A stretch of DNA of 64,000 nt from Pseudoprimorskyibacter insulae (lineage in GTDB: Bacteria > Pseudomonadota > Alphaproteobacteria > Rhodobacterales > Rhodobacteraceae): positions 286,330 to 350,329 of the forward strand of contig NZ_OMOJ01000003.1 in assembly GCF_900302505.1 (NCBI RefSeq), written 5' to 3'. Positions within the stretch are counted from its first letter, which is position 1. Each line of letters begins with the position of its first letter. This document shows positions 51,715 to 62,149 of the stretch, piece by piece. The position numbers and the translations under genes are program-made. Under the pieces are notes generated by a model. It did not search any database. It was given only the letters and a program-made list of their open reading frames with translations, and had not been told where the DNA came from.

Positions 51715-52823
51715 CCCCCGGCGGCAAGCCTTTGACGCAAAGCCGAAACGCCGGAACGGATCTCATCGCGCACCGGCCCATCGCGCGGGGCGTCGCGCAA
51801 TGTGGTCAGCAAGACCGGATCGGGCCGCCCTTTGCGCGGCCATGCCATGGACCGCTGGATCGCCTCGGCCTCGGGCGGCAGACGATCGGGGATGTCCTGC
51901 CCGCTCAGCGTGGCCCAGACCCCGGCCCAAAGCCTGCCCACCGTCCATGGGTTGTACCCCCCGCCGCCAGACACGATCAGGCGCGGGGTCATCGGCATCA
52001 GCGCCCGAACGGTGGACCAATGGGAATTGTTCGACAAAGCCAGCCGCGATAGCGGGTCTTCCAAGACCGCATCCGCCCCGCATTGCAAAAAGATCGCCTG
52101 CGGTTTGAAATCCGCAACCACGGGCAGGATCAACTCATTCAGCACAAGCGCAAATTCGCTGTCGTTGAACCCGCGCGGCACCGGCAGGTTGTACGACGCG
52201 CCCTGCGCTGTATCCTCTAGCCCGCCGGTGAAGGGCCAGCGCATGGCCTCATGCACCGACACCAGCCGCACCTTGTCAGACCCGGCAAAGGCATATTCGA
52301 CCCCGTCGCCGTGATGGGCGTCAATGTCGACATAAGCGACGCGGGTCAGCCCCTGCGCAAGCAAGCGCTGAATGGTCAGCACCGGTTCGTTCAAAAAGCA
52401 GAACCCCTCGGCCCGGTCGGGCATGCCGTGATGCGTGCCGCCGCCGGGGTTAAAGACAATCCCACCGTCCCGCACCAGTTCCGCCGCCAGCATCCCGCCG
52501 CCAACGGCTGTGGCGGGCCTGCGCCAGACCTCGGGGAACACCGGATTGGACAGCGTGCCAAGCCCGTGCCGGTGGCGCACCGCATCGCTGACGCGCCCAT
52601 CCTGTTCGGCCTTTTGCAGCGCCGCCAGATAATCGCCCGTGTGAAAGCCGGTCATGGCGGCGGGCTTGGCGCGTGGGCTGGTGCGGTACTGGTCCGGCCC
52701 CAGCCACCCCAGCGCCCGCGCCAGATCAATCGCCGTCGGCACGCGCGGGATGGCCAGTGGATGCCGGTCGCCGTAACGCGATCCACGATAGATCCCCGAA
52801 CCGATGAACATTGGTGCAAACAT
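51711..52823 (-). CDS. Histone deacetylase family / acetoin utilisation AcuC-like protein
   Basis: 370 aa from ATG 52823 (MFAPMFIGSGIYRGSRYG); the upstream reading to 52997 would run into the divergent promoter and AbrB-family gene. HDAC motifs: NPGGGTHHGMPDRAEGFCFLN (His pair) and YVDIDAHHGDGVEYAF (D-x-H zinc ligands), then SGGGGYN. Zinc-dependent lysine or polyamine deacetylase; substrate unassigned. Its stop overlaps the end of the converging DarT-like gene by 4 bp. Confidence 0.88.
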   Translation of the reverse strand: MFAPMFIGSGIYRGSRYGDRHPLAIPRVPTAIDLARALGWLGPDQYRTSPRAKPAAMTGFHTGDYLAALQKAEQDGRVSDAVRHRHGLGTLSNPVFPEVWRRPATAVGGGMLAAELVRDGGIVFNPGGGTHHGMPDRAEGFCFLNEPVLTIQRLLAQGLTRVAYVDIDAHHGDGVEYAFAGSDKVRLVSVHEAMRWPFTGGLEDTAQGASYNLPVPRGFNDSEFALVLNELILPVVADFKPQAIFLQCGADAVLEDPLSRLALSNNSHWSTVRALMPMTPRLIVSGGGGYNPWTVGRLWAGVWATLSGQDIPDRLPPEAEAIQRSMAWPRKGRPDPVLLTTLRDAPRDGPVRDEIRSGVSALRQRLAAGG

Positions 52824-52909
52824 AGACCAATGGGTATCGCGCCAATTCCTTGACCGCAAAGACGTTTTGATCTGGCGGCGAGAGAATTGCAGGTCTAAGA
52901 CATAAAAAC

Positions 52910-53968
52910 ATGAGTCTTCGGATAGTTCTTTTGACCGCAGCGCTGATCCTTGCAGGCGCAGTTGGCGGCATGATCGCATTTCAGGTTCACATTCCAATGC
53001 CTTGGATGCTTGGCAGCCTGGCTGTCAGTGCGCTTGCCGTGGGGCTATTCCAGAAAACGGCGCTGGAGGGGTACAAATTCCCCAACCCGCTCCGCAATTG
53101 CTTTGTCGCGCTGATCGGCGTGATGATCGGCACGCAGGTCACGCCCGAGCTGTTCGAAATCTTGCCGCGTATCCCCTTGATCTTGCTTGCCCTCGCAGTG
53201 TTCGTCGTGGCCGCGCATTTCGGCAATTACCTGATCTTTCAAAAGGTTGGCGGCATGGACCGGTCAACCGCCTTTTACAGCGGCACCCCCGGCGGACTGA
53301 TGGAAAGCATCCTGTTCGGCGAACAGGCGGGGGCTGATATCCGCGTTTTGACCATCCAACAATTCCTGCGCATCATCTTGGTGATCTCGCTGGTGCCGAC
53401 CGGCATTTCGCTTTGGGTCGGCCATCCGGTCGGCAGCGCCGCAGGCCCGGTTGGCGACGCTGCGCCCGCGCTGGATCTGGCCCATGCGGCCATGATCGCC
53501 GGTTGCGGGGCGGTCGGGCTTGCCTTGGCGCGGGTGGTCCATTTGCCTGCCTCGCAACTGATTGGCCCCATGCTGTTGGCGGCGGGCCTTACGCTATCGG
53601 GCATGGTGGATCTGCACCTGCCGTTCTGGCTTATCGCCAGCGCACAGGTGGTCATCGGGGCCAGCCTTGGTCTGCGCTTTACCGGGGTCACGCTGCGCCT
53701 GTTGCGCCGGTCCGTTGGCCTTAGCCTGCTGTCAGTCGGATATATGATCTTGCTGGGCGGGCTGCTGGCGGCGCTGGTTCAGCCCATCGTCGATGTGGAT
53801 TATCTGGTGATGTTCATCAGCTTCGCCCCTGGCGGCGTGACCGAAATGTCGCTGGTCGCGCTATCCCTAGCCGCCAGCCCCGCCCTTGTCAGCCTGCACC
53901 ACGTGTTGCGCATTCTGATGACGGTGATGGAGCTGACGATCACATCCAAATGGATGGGGTTGCGCTAG
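52910..53968 (+). CDS. AbrB family membrane protein (putative ammonia monooxygenase/permease family)
   Basis: 352 aa with two repeats of a six-helix AbrB-type domain (about 5-155 and 190-340). Each carries the family's (P/A)xxLxGPM/PWMLG-like helix (IPMPWMLGSL; ASQLIGPMLLA) and an aspartate/GG module (GTPGGLMESI; FAPGGVTEMSLVAL). Often mis-annotated as ammonia monooxygenase; a transport role is more likely. Divergent from the deacetylase across 86 bp. Its stop overlaps the converging ABC-F gene by 4 bp. Confidence 0.83.
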   Translation: MSLRIVLLTAALILAGAVGGMIAFQVHIPMPWMLGSLAVSALAVGLFQKTALEGYKFPNPLRNCFVALIGVMIGTQVTPELFEILPRIPLILLALAVFVVAAHFGNYLIFQKVGGMDRSTAFYSGTPGGLMESILFGEQAGADIRVLTIQQFLRIILVISLVPTGISLWVGHPVGSAAGPVGDAAPALDLAHAAMIAGCGAVGLALARVVHLPASQLIGPMLLAAGLTLSGMVDLHLPFWLIASAQVVIGASLGLRFTGVTLRLLRRSVGLSLLSVGYMILLGGLLAALVQPIVDVDYLVMFISFAPGGVTEMSLVALSLAASPALVSLHHVLRILMTVMELTITSKWMGLR

Positions 53969-55788
53969 GCCTGCTCGGCCTTTTCTTCCAGCATCAGCCA
54001 TTCTTCTTCGGCGGCAGCCAAGGCGTCTTGACGCTGCGATAGCATCTCGGTCGCCTTTTTGAACTTCACCGGCTCGCGGGTGAACAGCTCTGGGTCAGAC
54101 AGCAAAATCTCAAGCTTGCCAATCTCGGCCTCCAGCCGCTCCATCTCGGCGGGCAAAGCGTCAAGGCGGTGCTTTTCGGTATAGCTCAGGCCCTTGGTCT
54201 TGGCTTTCGGCTTCTCAGGCGCGGCGGGTTTATCCTTGGCAAGCTTGGCCTTTTCGACCGTCTCAGAAGGCGCGGCGGTTTCGGCCTTTTGCGTCTGATA
54301 ATCGCTCCACCCACCGGCATAGACCACCGCGCGGCCATCGCCTTCCATGGCAATGGTCGTGCTGGCAGTCCGATCAAGGAAATCCCGGTCGTGGCTGATC
54401 AACAGGACCGTGCCGTCATATTCGCCGATCAGATCCTGCAACAGATCCAGCGTCTCGACGTCCAGATCGTTGGTCGGCTCGTCCAGCACCAGAAGGTTCG
54501 ACTCCCGCGCCATGATCTTGGCCAAGAGCAGCCGCGCCTTTTCCCCGCCCGAGAGCGACCGAACAGGCGCACGGGCCTGACGTTCATCGAACAGAAATTC
54601 CTTCAGATAGCCGACCACATGTTTCGGCACGCCCCGTACCAGCACCTGATCGGCCTTACCCGACACGCGCATGTCAGGATCGCCGGTCAGCGAATCCCAA
54701 AGGCTCATGTCCGGGTCCAGCTGCGCCCGCGTCTGGTCGAACACCGCAGGCAACAGATTGGTGCCAAGCGCGACGGTGCCGGTGTCCGGGGCCTCATCGC
54801 CCATCAGCATGCGGATCAGCGTGGTTTTGCCCACGCCATTGGGGCCGACAAAGGCCACGCGATCCCCGCGCTGCACCAACAAATCGAAGTTTTTCACGAT
54901 GGTCTTGTCGCCAAAGGCTTTCGACAGGCCTTTGGCCTCAATCACCTTTTTGCCCGACTTGGGCGCCGCCGCCAGATCCATCGCCGCCGTGCCCTGACGC
55001 CGGATTATCGAGGCGCGTTCAGCCCGCAGATCCTGCAAGGCCCGCACCCGGCCCATGTTCCGCTTGCGCCGCGCCGAAATGCCTTCGACGGCCCAACGGG
55101 CCTCGGACTTGATCTTGCGGTCCATCTTGTGGCGCTGCATGTCCTCGTCGTCCCAGGTCTTATCGCGCCACGCCTCAAAGGCGGCAAAGCCCTGTTCCTG
55201 GCGGCGCACCGCCCCGCGATCAATCCACAGCGTTGCGCGGGTCAGTTCGCTCAGGAACCGCCGGTCGTGGGAAATCAGCACAAAGGCCCGGCGGGTGCTG
55301 CGCAGCTCGTCTTCCAGCCAGCCGATGGCCTCAATGTCCAGATGGTTCGTCGGCTCGTCCAGCAGCATCAGCGCCGGTTCTTCGGCCATCAGCCGCGCCA
55401 GCGCCGCGCGTCGGCGTTCCCCGCCAGACGCCGTCTCAACCAGCCGTGACGGGTCAAACTTCAGCCCCTCGCCCGCGCGTTCCACCTTGTACATCTCGCC
55501 CGGTTCAAGATTGGCGGCGGCGAAATCGCCCAGCGTGGTATAGCCCGACAGGTCCGGCTCTTGCTCCATATAGCCGACGTTGACCCCCGGCGGCACGACC
55601 CGTTCACCCGTATCAGGTTCAACCAGCCCGGCCATGACCTTCATCAAGGTCGACTTGCCCGAGCCATTGCGCCCAACTAGGGCGACCCTGTCACCGGGCT
55701 GAACATTGAGCGACAACCCGTCAAAAACGGGATCCCCACCAAAGGTGAGCGCGATATCGGAGAGCTGTAAAAGAGGTGCCTGTGCCAT
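53965..55788 (-). CDS. ABC-F family ATPase (Uup-like)
   Basis: 607 aa from ATG 55788 ([18 protein letters not shown]); a Met two codons earlier is also possible. Two ABC cassettes with Walker [10 protein letters not shown] (about 41-49) and GPNGVGKTT, two signature motifs ([30 protein letters not shown]), the ABC-F linker, and a C-terminal coiled coil (about 530-605; [22 protein letters not shown]) as in Uup. No transmembrane domain, so a ribosome- or DNA-acting ATPase and not a transporter. The likely role is translation or replication-restart support. Confidence 0.9.
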   Translation of the reverse strand: MAQAPLLQLSDIALTFGGDPVFDGLSLNVQPGDRVALVGRNGSGKSTLMKVMAGLVEPDTGERVVPPGVNVGYMEQEPDLSGYTTLGDFAAANLEPGEMYKVERAGEGLKFDPSRLVETASGGERRRAALARLMAEEPALMLLDEPTNHLDIEAIGWLEDELRSTRRAFVLISHDRRFLSELTRATLWIDRGAVRRQEQGFAAFEAWRDKTWDDEDMQRHKMDRKIKSEARWAVEGISARRKRNMGRVRALQDLRAERASIIRRQGTAAMDLAAAPKSGKKVIEAKGLSKAFGDKTIVKNFDLLVQRGDRVAFVGPNGVGKTTLIRMLMGDEAPDTGTVALGTNLLPAVFDQTRAQLDPDMSLWDSLTGDPDMRVSGKADQVLVRGVPKHVVGYLKEFLFDERQARAPVRSLSGGEKARLLLAKIMARESNLLVLDEPTNDLDVETLDLLQDLIGEYDGTVLLISHDRDFLDRTASTTIAMEGDGRAVVYAGGWSDYQTQKAETAAPSETVEKAKLAKDKPAAPEKPKAKTKGLSYTEKHRLDALPAEMERLEAEIGKLEILLSDPELFTREPVKFKKATEMLSQRQDALAAAEEEWLMLEEKAEQA

Positions 55789-55955
55789 GCGCAAGCGCTA
55801 GGGCCAGCCAAGCGCGGCGTCAAGCACCCTTGCGCAATCAACCGCCCCCAAAGGCCGGGCCGCCGCCAATTCCGCGCCGCGCCCCCTGTATTTTCTGACC
55901 CTAAATATCCCCGCCGGAGGCTCCGCCCCCAGCCAAGACTTCCGTCGGACGAAAT

Positions 55956-56690
55956 CTACTGCGCCACCGCCCGCAAAAGCCGTTTGCGCGCCGGCGGGAT
56001 GGCGGCGATTTCCACCCCGGTAAAGACATGCAGCGTATTCATATGCGTGTCGACCACCGCATGATCGCTGACCCAGCCGCCCATCATCAGATAGGTCCGC
56101 AGCAAAGGCGGCATCCGCAGCATCGCCTTTTTCGCGTCCGGCTTGCGGCGCAATCGCTTGGCGAATTGGAAAACATTCGGTGCTTTGACCCGTGGCAGCC
56201 AAGGCTTGGGCGCCAGATGGCGATGCTTCAGCATGGCAAAGGCATCAAGGTATCCTTCGGCATCCGTCCCCTCAAACGAGGCGCAGCCGAACAGCATTTC
56301 CACCGCGGTGTCATCCACATAGGCCGTCATTGCCCCCCATGCCACACGCAGCACATCGGCATCGCGGACCTCGGGGTGAATGCAGAAGCGGCCCATTTCG
56401 ACCATGCGGCCCTCAAAGGTCTCAAGCCCCGACAGCTCGTAATATTGCGCGGAATAGCTGCGGCCGATCTCGGACCCGCGTTCCAGTGGCATGAACCGAA
56501 AACAGCACACCAGCCGCCCGGTCCGCACTTCTTCGATCAGCATATGGTCGCAGAACGCGTCGAACGCATCCGCGTCCAGACCATCTTCTGTGCCATGGAA
56601 GGCCAGATGCCGCAAACGCTGCGCAGCTTTCAAATCTTCGGGGCCTCTGGCCAGACGCGACCTGTAGCGCCCCTTCATCAAATTCATCAT
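55956..56690 (-). CDS. olsB: L-ornithine N(alpha)-acyltransferase
   Basis: 244 aa GNAT-like enzyme making lyso-ornithine lipid from ornithine and 3-hydroxyacyl-ACP. Landmarks: LRHLAFHG, GLDADAFDAFCDHMLIEE, LVCCFRF, SQYYELSGLETFEGRMVEMGRFC-type core (read in parts) and a C-terminal region with ALLRTYLMMGGWVSDHAVVD-like strands. No olsA acyltransferase is adjacent. It follows bamE after 77 bp and precedes the ABC-F gene by about 170 bp. An AHL-synthase fold is related, but the details fit OlsB. Confidence 0.87.
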   Translation of the reverse strand: MMNLMKGRYRSRLARGPEDLKAAQRLRHLAFHGTEDGLDADAFDAFCDHMLIEEVRTGRLVCCFRFMPLERGSEIGRSYSAQYYELSGLETFEGRMVEMGRFCIHPEVRDADVLRVAWGAMTAYVDDTAVEMLFGCASFEGTDAEGYLDAFAMLKHRHLAPKPWLPRVKAPNVFQFAKRLRRKPDAKKAMLRMPPLLRTYLMMGGWVSDHAVVDTHMNTLHVFTGVEIAAIPPARKRLLRAVAQ

Positions 56691-56767
56691 GGCGTGCTCT
56701 CCGGCGATGCCCTATGCCTTTTCAGATAGGCAATGACACCGCCGTGTGACAAGTCCATGACGACGCG

Positions 56768-57229
56768 TCAGTTGCCCAGAAGTTGTTCCGCCGACAAACC
56801 GCCAATGTTGCCGAACAGTTTGCGGATAAAGCTGATCTCACCATCGCCCGACCGGGTGACGCGGCGGGTGATCGGCACGACCTGCCCGTCTTGCAGCCCG
56901 TATTCAGCGATATCGCTGACCACGCCCTTGGAATCGAAGGTGATCGCCAGAACGGTGCGATCAATCACTTCGGGGGCTTTCGCCCCAAAGGTGCGCACGG
57001 TGCTGCGGATGTAGTAATACCCGTCGTCATTCGCCACGCCCGAGGTGGTCGGCACCCCTACCACATCTTCGACCGTGGCGCGGGTATCGACGCCCGGTAC
57101 GATCATCTGCAAATCCTCTTCCAAGGGGATGTAACCGTGGTTGCGATAGCTTGCGCTGCACGCCGATACCACAACCGCCATGACCATTCCGGCCAAGACC
57201 GCCCGCTTCTTGTTGTGCAATTTGCGCAT
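56768..57229 (-). CDS. bamE: Outer membrane assembly lipoprotein BamE (SmpA/OmlA)
   Basis: 153 aa with a lipobox (MAVVVSAC, Cys at about residue 24) and the BamE core: IPGVDTRATVEDVVG-type start, DDGYYYIRSTVRTFG, VLAITFDSKGVVSDIAEYG. Part of the BAM complex that inserts outer-membrane beta-barrels. The downstream olsB and the divergent DUF177-rpmF-plsX-fabH unit form a syntenic block in the family. Confidence 0.9.
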   Translation of the reverse strand: MRKLHNKKRAVLAGMVMAVVVSACSASYRNHGYIPLEEDLQMIVPGVDTRATVEDVVGVPTTSGVANDDGYYYIRSTVRTFGAKAPEVIDRTVLAITFDSKGVVSDIAEYGLQDGQVVPITRRVTRSGDGEISFIRKLFGNIGGLSAEQLLGN

Positions 57230-57318
57230 ACCGCCCCTCTTGTTCTGGCCCGTCTCGCCTTTTATGTCGATTAACAGAAGGAATGTCCCGCATTCAAGTC
57301 AAGGAAATCACGACCATC

Positions 57319-57885
57319 ATGCCACCAAACGACGAGATTGAGGGCCAATACCGGGTTGCGGCCCTGTCGACCCGCCACCCGACCCGCTTTGAGATCACCC
57401 CAAATGACGCCGGGCGCAAGGAAATTGCGCGCGAACTTGGCCTGCTGGGACTGCGCAAACTGCGATTCAAAGGGCAGATTGCGCCAAAAGGCAAACGCGG
57501 CTGGATTCTGACCGGCGATCTGGGCGCGACCGTCGTTCAGGCCTGCGTTGTGACCACTGACCCGGTCAGCACGCGCATCGAAACTGAGGTTCTACGCCGG
57601 TATGAGCCTGAGGATCTGGTTTTTCAGGCCCAGGAAGCCGGATCAGAATCGGAAATGCCCGAAGACGACTCGCTCGAACCCTTGGGAGAGGTGATTTCCG
57701 TCAATGACGTGCTGCGCGAAGCCCTGAGCCTTGCTTTACCGACCTATCCGCGCAGCGATACGGCCGAAATGGGCGAAGCTGTGTTTGCCGACGAGGGAAT
57801 CGCCCCAATGACTGACGACGACGCCAAGCCGTTTGCAGGTCTGAAGTCGCTGCGCGATGCCCTTGAAAACCCGGACAAAAGCTGA
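57319..57885 (+). CDS. DUF177 (YceD-type) protein
   Basis: 188 aa from ATG 57319. An earlier ATG (57283) has AAGGA directly touching it, too close for initiation, while the later start gives a normal-length lead (MPPNDEIEGQYRVAAL). Family features: LRKLRFKGQIAPKGKRGWILTGDLGATVVQACVVT and an acidic middle. Genes of this family sit next to rpmF across bacteria and are thought to act in 23S rRNA maturation or ribosome assembly. Start choice is uncertain. Confidence 0.82.
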   Translation: MPPNDEIEGQYRVAALSTRHPTRFEITPNDAGRKEIARELGLLGLRKLRFKGQIAPKGKRGWILTGDLGATVVQACVVTTDPVSTRIETEVLRRYEPEDLVFQAQEAGSESEMPEDDSLEPLGEVISVNDVLREALSLALPTYPRSDTAEMGEAVFADEGIAPMTDDDAKPFAGLKSLRDALENPDKS

Positions 57886-58042
57886 TCGCGTAATAAATCT
57901 CTTGCGGATTCAAAAAATCCGCCTATTTTCGCGCCTTCATCACGAATTCGGGGTTGTCACCCTGCCCGCTTCAATACTAAGAGGCCGGGCAAACATGTAG
58001 AAAACGCGCCCCTAGGCGCCCAAGCGAAACCGGGGTTGAGAC

Positions 58043-58249
58043 ATGGCCGTCCAACAGAACAAAGTATCCAAATCGCGCCGCAACAACCGTCGTGCACATG
58101 ACGCGCTTGTCGCTGCCAACCCGAACGAATGCGACAACTGCGGTGAGCTGAAGCGCCCGCACCACGTCTGCCCGTCGTGCGGCCACTATGCTGAGCGCGA
58201 AGTCGTCGCTATGGCCGACGAAGTCGAGCTGGACGAAGACGCAGCATAA
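58043..58249 (+). CDS. rpmF: 50S ribosomal protein L32
   Basis: 68 aa; [19 protein letters not shown] is the L32 start. It contains [20 protein letters not shown] with the four zinc cysteines. It lies between DUF177 and plsX, its standard place, and the plsX start follows by 22 bp. Confidence 0.96.
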   Translation: MAVQQNKVSKSRRNNRRAHDALVAANPNECDNCGELKRPHHVCPSCGHYAEREVVAMADEVELDEDAA

Positions 58250-58271
58250 ACACGAACCTAAGGCCCCCCGC

Positions 58272-59369
58272 ATGACCTCTCTGCAGGATCTACATTCCGC
58301 GGGAACAGGGCCTGTGGTTCTGTCCATAGACGCCATGGGTGGCGATCGAGGGCCGGCGACCGTTGTCGCCGGCATTGCTCGTTCCGCGCGCGTGAATCCG
58401 CATTTGCGGTTTCTGCTTCATGGCCCTGAGGACGAACTGACACGCCTTGTCAGCAAGCGCAAAGGCTTGGCCGAGCGGTGTGAAATCCGCCATGCCGAAG
58501 GCGTGGTCAGCATGCATGACAAGCCCAGTCAGGTCATGCGCCAAGGCAAGGGCACGTCGATGTGGTCGACGCTAGAGGCCGTGCGCAATGGCGAAGCCAC
58601 CGTTGCCGTATCCTGTGGCAACACCGGCGCGCTGATGGCGCTGTCGATGGTCCGTCTGCGCAAGCTGCCGGGCGTCAACCGCCCTGCGATTGCCGTGCTA
58701 TGGCCGTCGCGCAATCCGCATGGGTTCAACGTCATGCTGGATGTGGGCGCCGATATCCGCGCCGATGCCCAAGACCTGCTGCAATATGCGCTGATGGGTG
58801 TCAGCTATGCCCGCAACGGGCTTGGCCTGCCCTCGCCGCGTGTCGGTCTGTTGAATGTCGGCACCGAAGAACACAAAGGCCGGGCCGAACTCAAAGAGGC
58901 CTTCGACCTGATCCACGGTCAGGCAAAATCGGCCAATTTCGAATTCGTTGGCTTTGTCGAAGGCGGGGATATTCCCGGTGATATCTGCGATGTGATCGTC
59001 ACCGACGGATTTACCGGCAATGTCGCGCTGAAGACCGGCGAAGGCACGGCCAAGCTGATTGGCGACCTGCTGCGCGAGGCGTTTGCCTTCTCGCCCTTGT
59101 CGCGTCTGGCCTCTGTGCTGGCTTTTACCTCTCTGCAACGTCTGAAAAAGCGCATTGACCCGCGCCGCGTGAATGGCGGCGTGTTTCTGGGTCTGAATGG
59201 CACGGTGGTCAAATCGCACGGCGCAGCCGATGCCACCGGCGTATCGGCTGCTGTCAAGCTGGCGTTTGAACTGGCACAGTCAGGATTCAACGAAAGATTG
59301 GCGGCACGGGTTGCATCCACGCTGGAGGCACAGCAGGATGCGCCAAACACGAATAATACGAACGGATAG
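58272..59369 (+). CDS. plsX: Phosphate acyltransferase PlsX
   Basis: Converts acyl-ACP to acyl-phosphate at the start of phospholipid synthesis. Seen: 365 aa from ATG 58272; the longer reading overlaps rpmF. Landmarks: VVLSIDAMGGDRGPATVV near the N-terminus, VSCGNTGALMALSM, LLNVGTEEHKG, VIVTDGFTGNVALKTGEG. Coupled with fabH 5 bp downstream. Confidence 0.95.
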   Translation: MTSLQDLHSAGTGPVVLSIDAMGGDRGPATVVAGIARSARVNPHLRFLLHGPEDELTRLVSKRKGLAERCEIRHAEGVVSMHDKPSQVMRQGKGTSMWSTLEAVRNGEATVAVSCGNTGALMALSMVRLRKLPGVNRPAIAVLWPSRNPHGFNVMLDVGADIRADAQDLLQYALMGVSYARNGLGLPSPRVGLLNVGTEEHKGRAELKEAFDLIHGQAKSANFEFVGFVEGGDIPGDICDVIVTDGFTGNVALKTGEGTAKLIGDLLREAFAFSPLSRLASVLAFTSLQRLKKRIDPRRVNGGVFLGLNGTVVKSHGAADATGVSAAVKLAFELAQSGFNERLAARVASTLEAQQDAPNTNNTNG

Positions 59370-59374
59370 ATACT

Positions 59375-60346
59375 ATGACTGTGCGAGCGATGGTCGTTGG
59401 GATGGGGCACTACCTGCCGGAGCGCGTGGTGCCAAATTCCGAATTCGAGACGTCGCTCGATACGTCGGATGAATGGATCAAATCCCGGTCCGGTATCGAA
59501 CGCCGTCACTTCGCCGCCGATGGTGAAACCACCTCGATGATGGGGGCCATGGCCGCCCACCGCGCGTTGGATGACGCAGGCCTAAGCGCCAATGACATCG
59601 ACGCCATCATCGTCGCCACCTCCACCGCTGATCTGACCTTTCCATCCGCTGCCACCATGGTGCAGGCCGAATTGGGCATGGAATCGGGCTTTGCCTTTGA
59701 CGTGCAAGCGGTTTGCGCGGGCTTTGTTTATGCCCTGTCCAACGCCAATGCGCTGATCGTGTCGGGGCAGGCCAAGCGGGTTCTGGTGATCGGGGCCGAA
59801 ACCTTTAGCCGCATCATGGACTGGGACGACCGGGGAACCTGCGTGTTGTTCGGCGATGGCGCTGGCGCGATGATCCTTGAGGCGGGCGAAGGCGCTGGCA
59901 CCAAGGACGACCGCGGGATCCTGTCGGTCGATCTGAATTCGGACGGGCGTCACCGCGATATCCTGTATGTCGATGGCGGCGTCAGCACCCAATCCACCGG
60001 GTTCCTGCGCATGCAGGGCAAGGAAGTCTTCCGCCATGCGGTCGAAAAGCTGGCAGCCACCGCCCGCGCCGCGCTGGAAAAGGCCGGATTGACCGAGGAT
60101 GATATCGATTGGATCGTGCCGCATCAGGCCAATATCCGCATCATCCAAGGCACCGCGAAAAAGCTGGGCCTGCCGATGGAACAGGTCGTCGTCACCGTTC
60201 AGGACCACGGCAATACCTCGGCGGCATCGATTCCCCTCGCCATGTCGGTCGGCAAAGAACGCGGACAGTTGAAGCCCGGAGATCTGGTCGTAACCGAGGC
60301 AATCGGCGGCGGTCTGGCTTGGGGCGCGGTCGCGTTGCGGCTGTAA
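59375..60346 (+). CDS. fabH: 3-oxoacyl-ACP synthase III
   Basis: Initiates fatty acid synthesis by condensing acetyl-CoA with malonyl-ACP. Seen: 323 aa; catalytic Cys in [13 protein letters not shown] (about residue 113), the His in [13 protein letters not shown], and Asn in [13 protein letters not shown]. Follows plsX by 5 bp; a separate promoter for ihfA follows. Confidence 0.95.
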   Translation: MTVRAMVVGMGHYLPERVVPNSEFETSLDTSDEWIKSRSGIERRHFAADGETTSMMGAMAAHRALDDAGLSANDIDAIIVATSTADLTFPSAATMVQAELGMESGFAFDVQAVCAGFVYALSNANALIVSGQAKRVLVIGAETFSRIMDWDDRGTCVLFGDGAGAMILEAGEGAGTKDDRGILSVDLNSDGRHRDILYVDGGVSTQSTGFLRMQGKEVFRHAVEKLAATARAALEKAGLTEDDIDWIVPHQANIRIIQGTAKKLGLPMEQVVVTVQDHGNTSAASIPLAMSVGKERGQLKPGDLVVTEAIGGGLAWGAVALRL

Positions 60347-60401
60347 AGCGCTAAATATCGAAATATCCATACGTTTTCCCGGTTTGAGTCAGACGCTTGT
60401 A

Positions 60402-60431
60402 TTGACTCGGAAAAAGCACGCCGCCTATCCT
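60402..60431 (+). promoter_or_regulatory. Putative sigma-70 promoter for ihfA
   Basis: -35 TTGACT (60402-60407) and -10 TATCCT (60426-60431) with an 18-bp spacer, about 28 bp before the ihfA ATG. Confidence 0.5.
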
Positions 60432-60458
60432 GCGACAAACCTTCCGGGAGGTCGTAGG

Positions 60459-60761
60459 ATGAGTGAAAAAACATTGACGCGTATGGATCTTAGCGAAGCT
60501 GTCTTCCGTGAGGTTGGGCTGTCGCGAAATGAAAGCGCTGAATTGGTTGAAAGTGTTCTGGGCCATATGTCCGATGCACTGGTTGCGGGCGAACAGGTCA
60601 AGATTTCGTCCTTCGGTACGTTTTCGGTCCGTGACAAAGCGGCCCGCGTTGGTCGCAACCCCAAGACCGGCGAAGAGGTGCCCATTCAGCCGCGCACCGT
60701 TCTGACCTTCCGCCCCTCGCACATCATGAAAGAGCGTGTGGCCGCGGGCAACAAGCGCTGA
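60459..60761 (+). CDS. ihfA: Integration host factor alpha subunit
   Basis: 100 aa from ATG 60459, with GGGAGG upstream; the in-frame extension to 60384 crosses the promoter. HU/IHF fold with [22 protein letters not shown], the [26 protein letters not shown] beta-arm region (DNA-bending) and the [14 protein letters not shown] end. Needs IhfB, which is not in this window. Confidence 0.94.
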   Translation: MSEKTLTRMDLSEAVFREVGLSRNESAELVESVLGHMSDALVAGEQVKISSFGTFSVRDKAARVGRNPKTGEEVPIQPRTVLTFRPSHIMKERVAAGNKR

Positions 60762-60771
60762 GGACCGCCCC

Positions 60772-61908
60772 ATGAGCAAGAGCAAAGACGCCTTCCGCAC
60801 GATCAGTGAAGTCGCGGACTGGCTTGATACGCCTGCTCATGTCCTGCGGTTCTGGGAAAGCAAATTTACGCAGGTGAAACCGGTCAAACGTGCCGGTGGA
60901 CGCCGCTATTATCGCCCGGCCGATATGATGCTGCTGGGCGGTCTGAAAAAGTTGCTGCACGAAGACGGTTTGACGATCAAAGGCGCACAGAAGGTTCTGC
61001 GCGAACAAGGCGTCAAATATGTCTCGGGGCTGTCGCAACCGGTCGATCCCGAAGACGACACACTCAACGCCGATCTGGACCAGTTCGCAGAAGCGCCCTT
61101 TGTCGAGGTCGAGGCAGAGCCTGAACGCGAAACGGTCGTTCCCTTTGCCAAGCCCGCAGTGCCCGCCAGGCCGCCTCTTGAGGCTGCCGCGCCGGCAGAA
61201 CAGCCCGCTGACGACCCCACCCAGACGAATGAGGAGGCGCAGGTCGCCGCCACGGATGCAGGTGATGCCCCCGCGCCCAACGCCCCAGCCCCGCTAGAGG
61301 CCGCCGCGCCCCAGCACACTCCGCAGCCGGAGGACGAGGCTCAGCAGTCTGACGAAGTCCAGGCGGGCACCCCCGATCCTGTGGCCGAGACCGCGCCCGA
61401 CATCGCCGAGCCTGCGGGCAATACACCCGATCCAGAGGCCGAAACCGCCGCACATGTCGCGCAACAAGACGACTCGTCCGAACCCGTAACGTTCAACGAT
61501 AGCGAACCGTCCCTGCCGTTCGACTTGCCCGAATTCACTCGGCCAGCCGCTCGGGGCACGCCAGCCGAAGATCAGGTCGTCGACCCGACTGACGCGGCCC
61601 CGGCCGAAACCGACTCGCCCGTACCTGTGTCCGTGTCTGACCCTGCGCCCGCTCAGTCCACGCCAGAGCCCATGGCTGAGGCTGTGCCCGAACCAGAGTC
61701 GCCCGCCGCGCCAAAGGCACCCATCGCAGCTGAGGCAGCACCAACAGTCCCTGCCCCGGCAGATCTCAGCGCGTTGAAATCGACACGCGGCCCCTTGCCT
61801 TTGGCGCTGAAAATCGCTGCGCTTCGGGGGGATAATCCGTCCGATCTGGCCACCGCGATCCAAGCGCTACGCCAAGCCGCCACGCAACTGGCGCAACCGC
61901 ATCAATAA
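60772..61908 (+). CDS. MerR family regulator with long acidic Pro/Ala-rich tail
   Basis: 378 aa from ATG 60772, 10 bp after ihfA. Residues about 8-80 are a MerR-type winged helix ([22 protein letters not shown] ... [14 protein letters not shown]). Residues about 95-335 are a disordered, acidic Pro/Ala/Glu-rich region with many APAP/DPA repeats. The last about 40 residues ([14 protein letters not shown]...[11 protein letters not shown]) form a helical tail. No effector-binding domain. In Rhodobacteraceae this gene regularly follows ihfA and precedes tRNA-Pro. Confidence 0.87.
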   Translation: MSKSKDAFRTISEVADWLDTPAHVLRFWESKFTQVKPVKRAGGRRYYRPADMMLLGGLKKLLHEDGLTIKGAQKVLREQGVKYVSGLSQPVDPEDDTLNADLDQFAEAPFVEVEAEPERETVVPFAKPAVPARPPLEAAAPAEQPADDPTQTNEEAQVAATDAGDAPAPNAPAPLEAAAPQHTPQPEDEAQQSDEVQAGTPDPVAETAPDIAEPAGNTPDPEAETAAHVAQQDDSSEPVTFNDSEPSLPFDLPEFTRPAARGTPAEDQVVDPTDAAPAETDSPVPVSVSDPAPAQSTPEPMAEAVPEPESPAAPKAPIAAEAAPTVPAPADLSALKSTRGPLPLALKIAALRGDNPSDLATAIQALRQAATQLAQPHQ

Positions 61909-61984
61909 AGTTTCCACGGTTTGAAAGAAACGCGGTTTTGGGGGTTGCTCTGCCAGCGAAAACCGTTAGAACCCGCTTCACCGT

Positions 61985-62061
61985 CGGGCTATAGCGCAGC
62001 CTGGTAGCGCGTCCGTCTGGGGGACGGAAGGTCGCAGGTTCGAGTCCTGCTAGCCCGACCA
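61985..62061 (+). tRNA. tRNA-Pro (GGG)
   Basis: Acceptor CGGGCTA (61985-61991) pairs with TAGCCCG (62051-62057); D-arm GCGC...GCGC; anticodon stem TCCGT/ACGGA with loop CTGGGGG gives GGG (reads CCC); T-arm GCAGG-TTCGAGT-CCTGC; discriminator A, CCA encoded. A possible integration site: the sequence composition changes after it. Confidence 0.92.
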
Positions 62062-62084
62062 CTCTTCACTATTTTAGTGAAAAA

Positions 62085-62119
62085 ATGCCGCCGCCGGACA
62101 CTTCCGGGGCGGCATTTTT
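62085..62119 (+). terminator. Rho-independent terminator after tRNA-Pro
   Basis: ATGCCGCC (62085-62092) pairs with GGCGGCAT (62108-62115), with an inner CCGG/CCGG pairing, followed by TTTT. Classical form, 24 nt past the tRNA end. Confidence 0.8.
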
Positions 62120-62149
62120 CGTTAGAAAATAGGCCTTAGTCCACTCGAT

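Noticed and set aside
50101..51720. DarT-like gene as an integrated element at tRNA-Gly
   Set aside because: No integrase and no repeated tRNA 3' end was seen on the far side of the gene; the next gene is an ordinary deacetylase.
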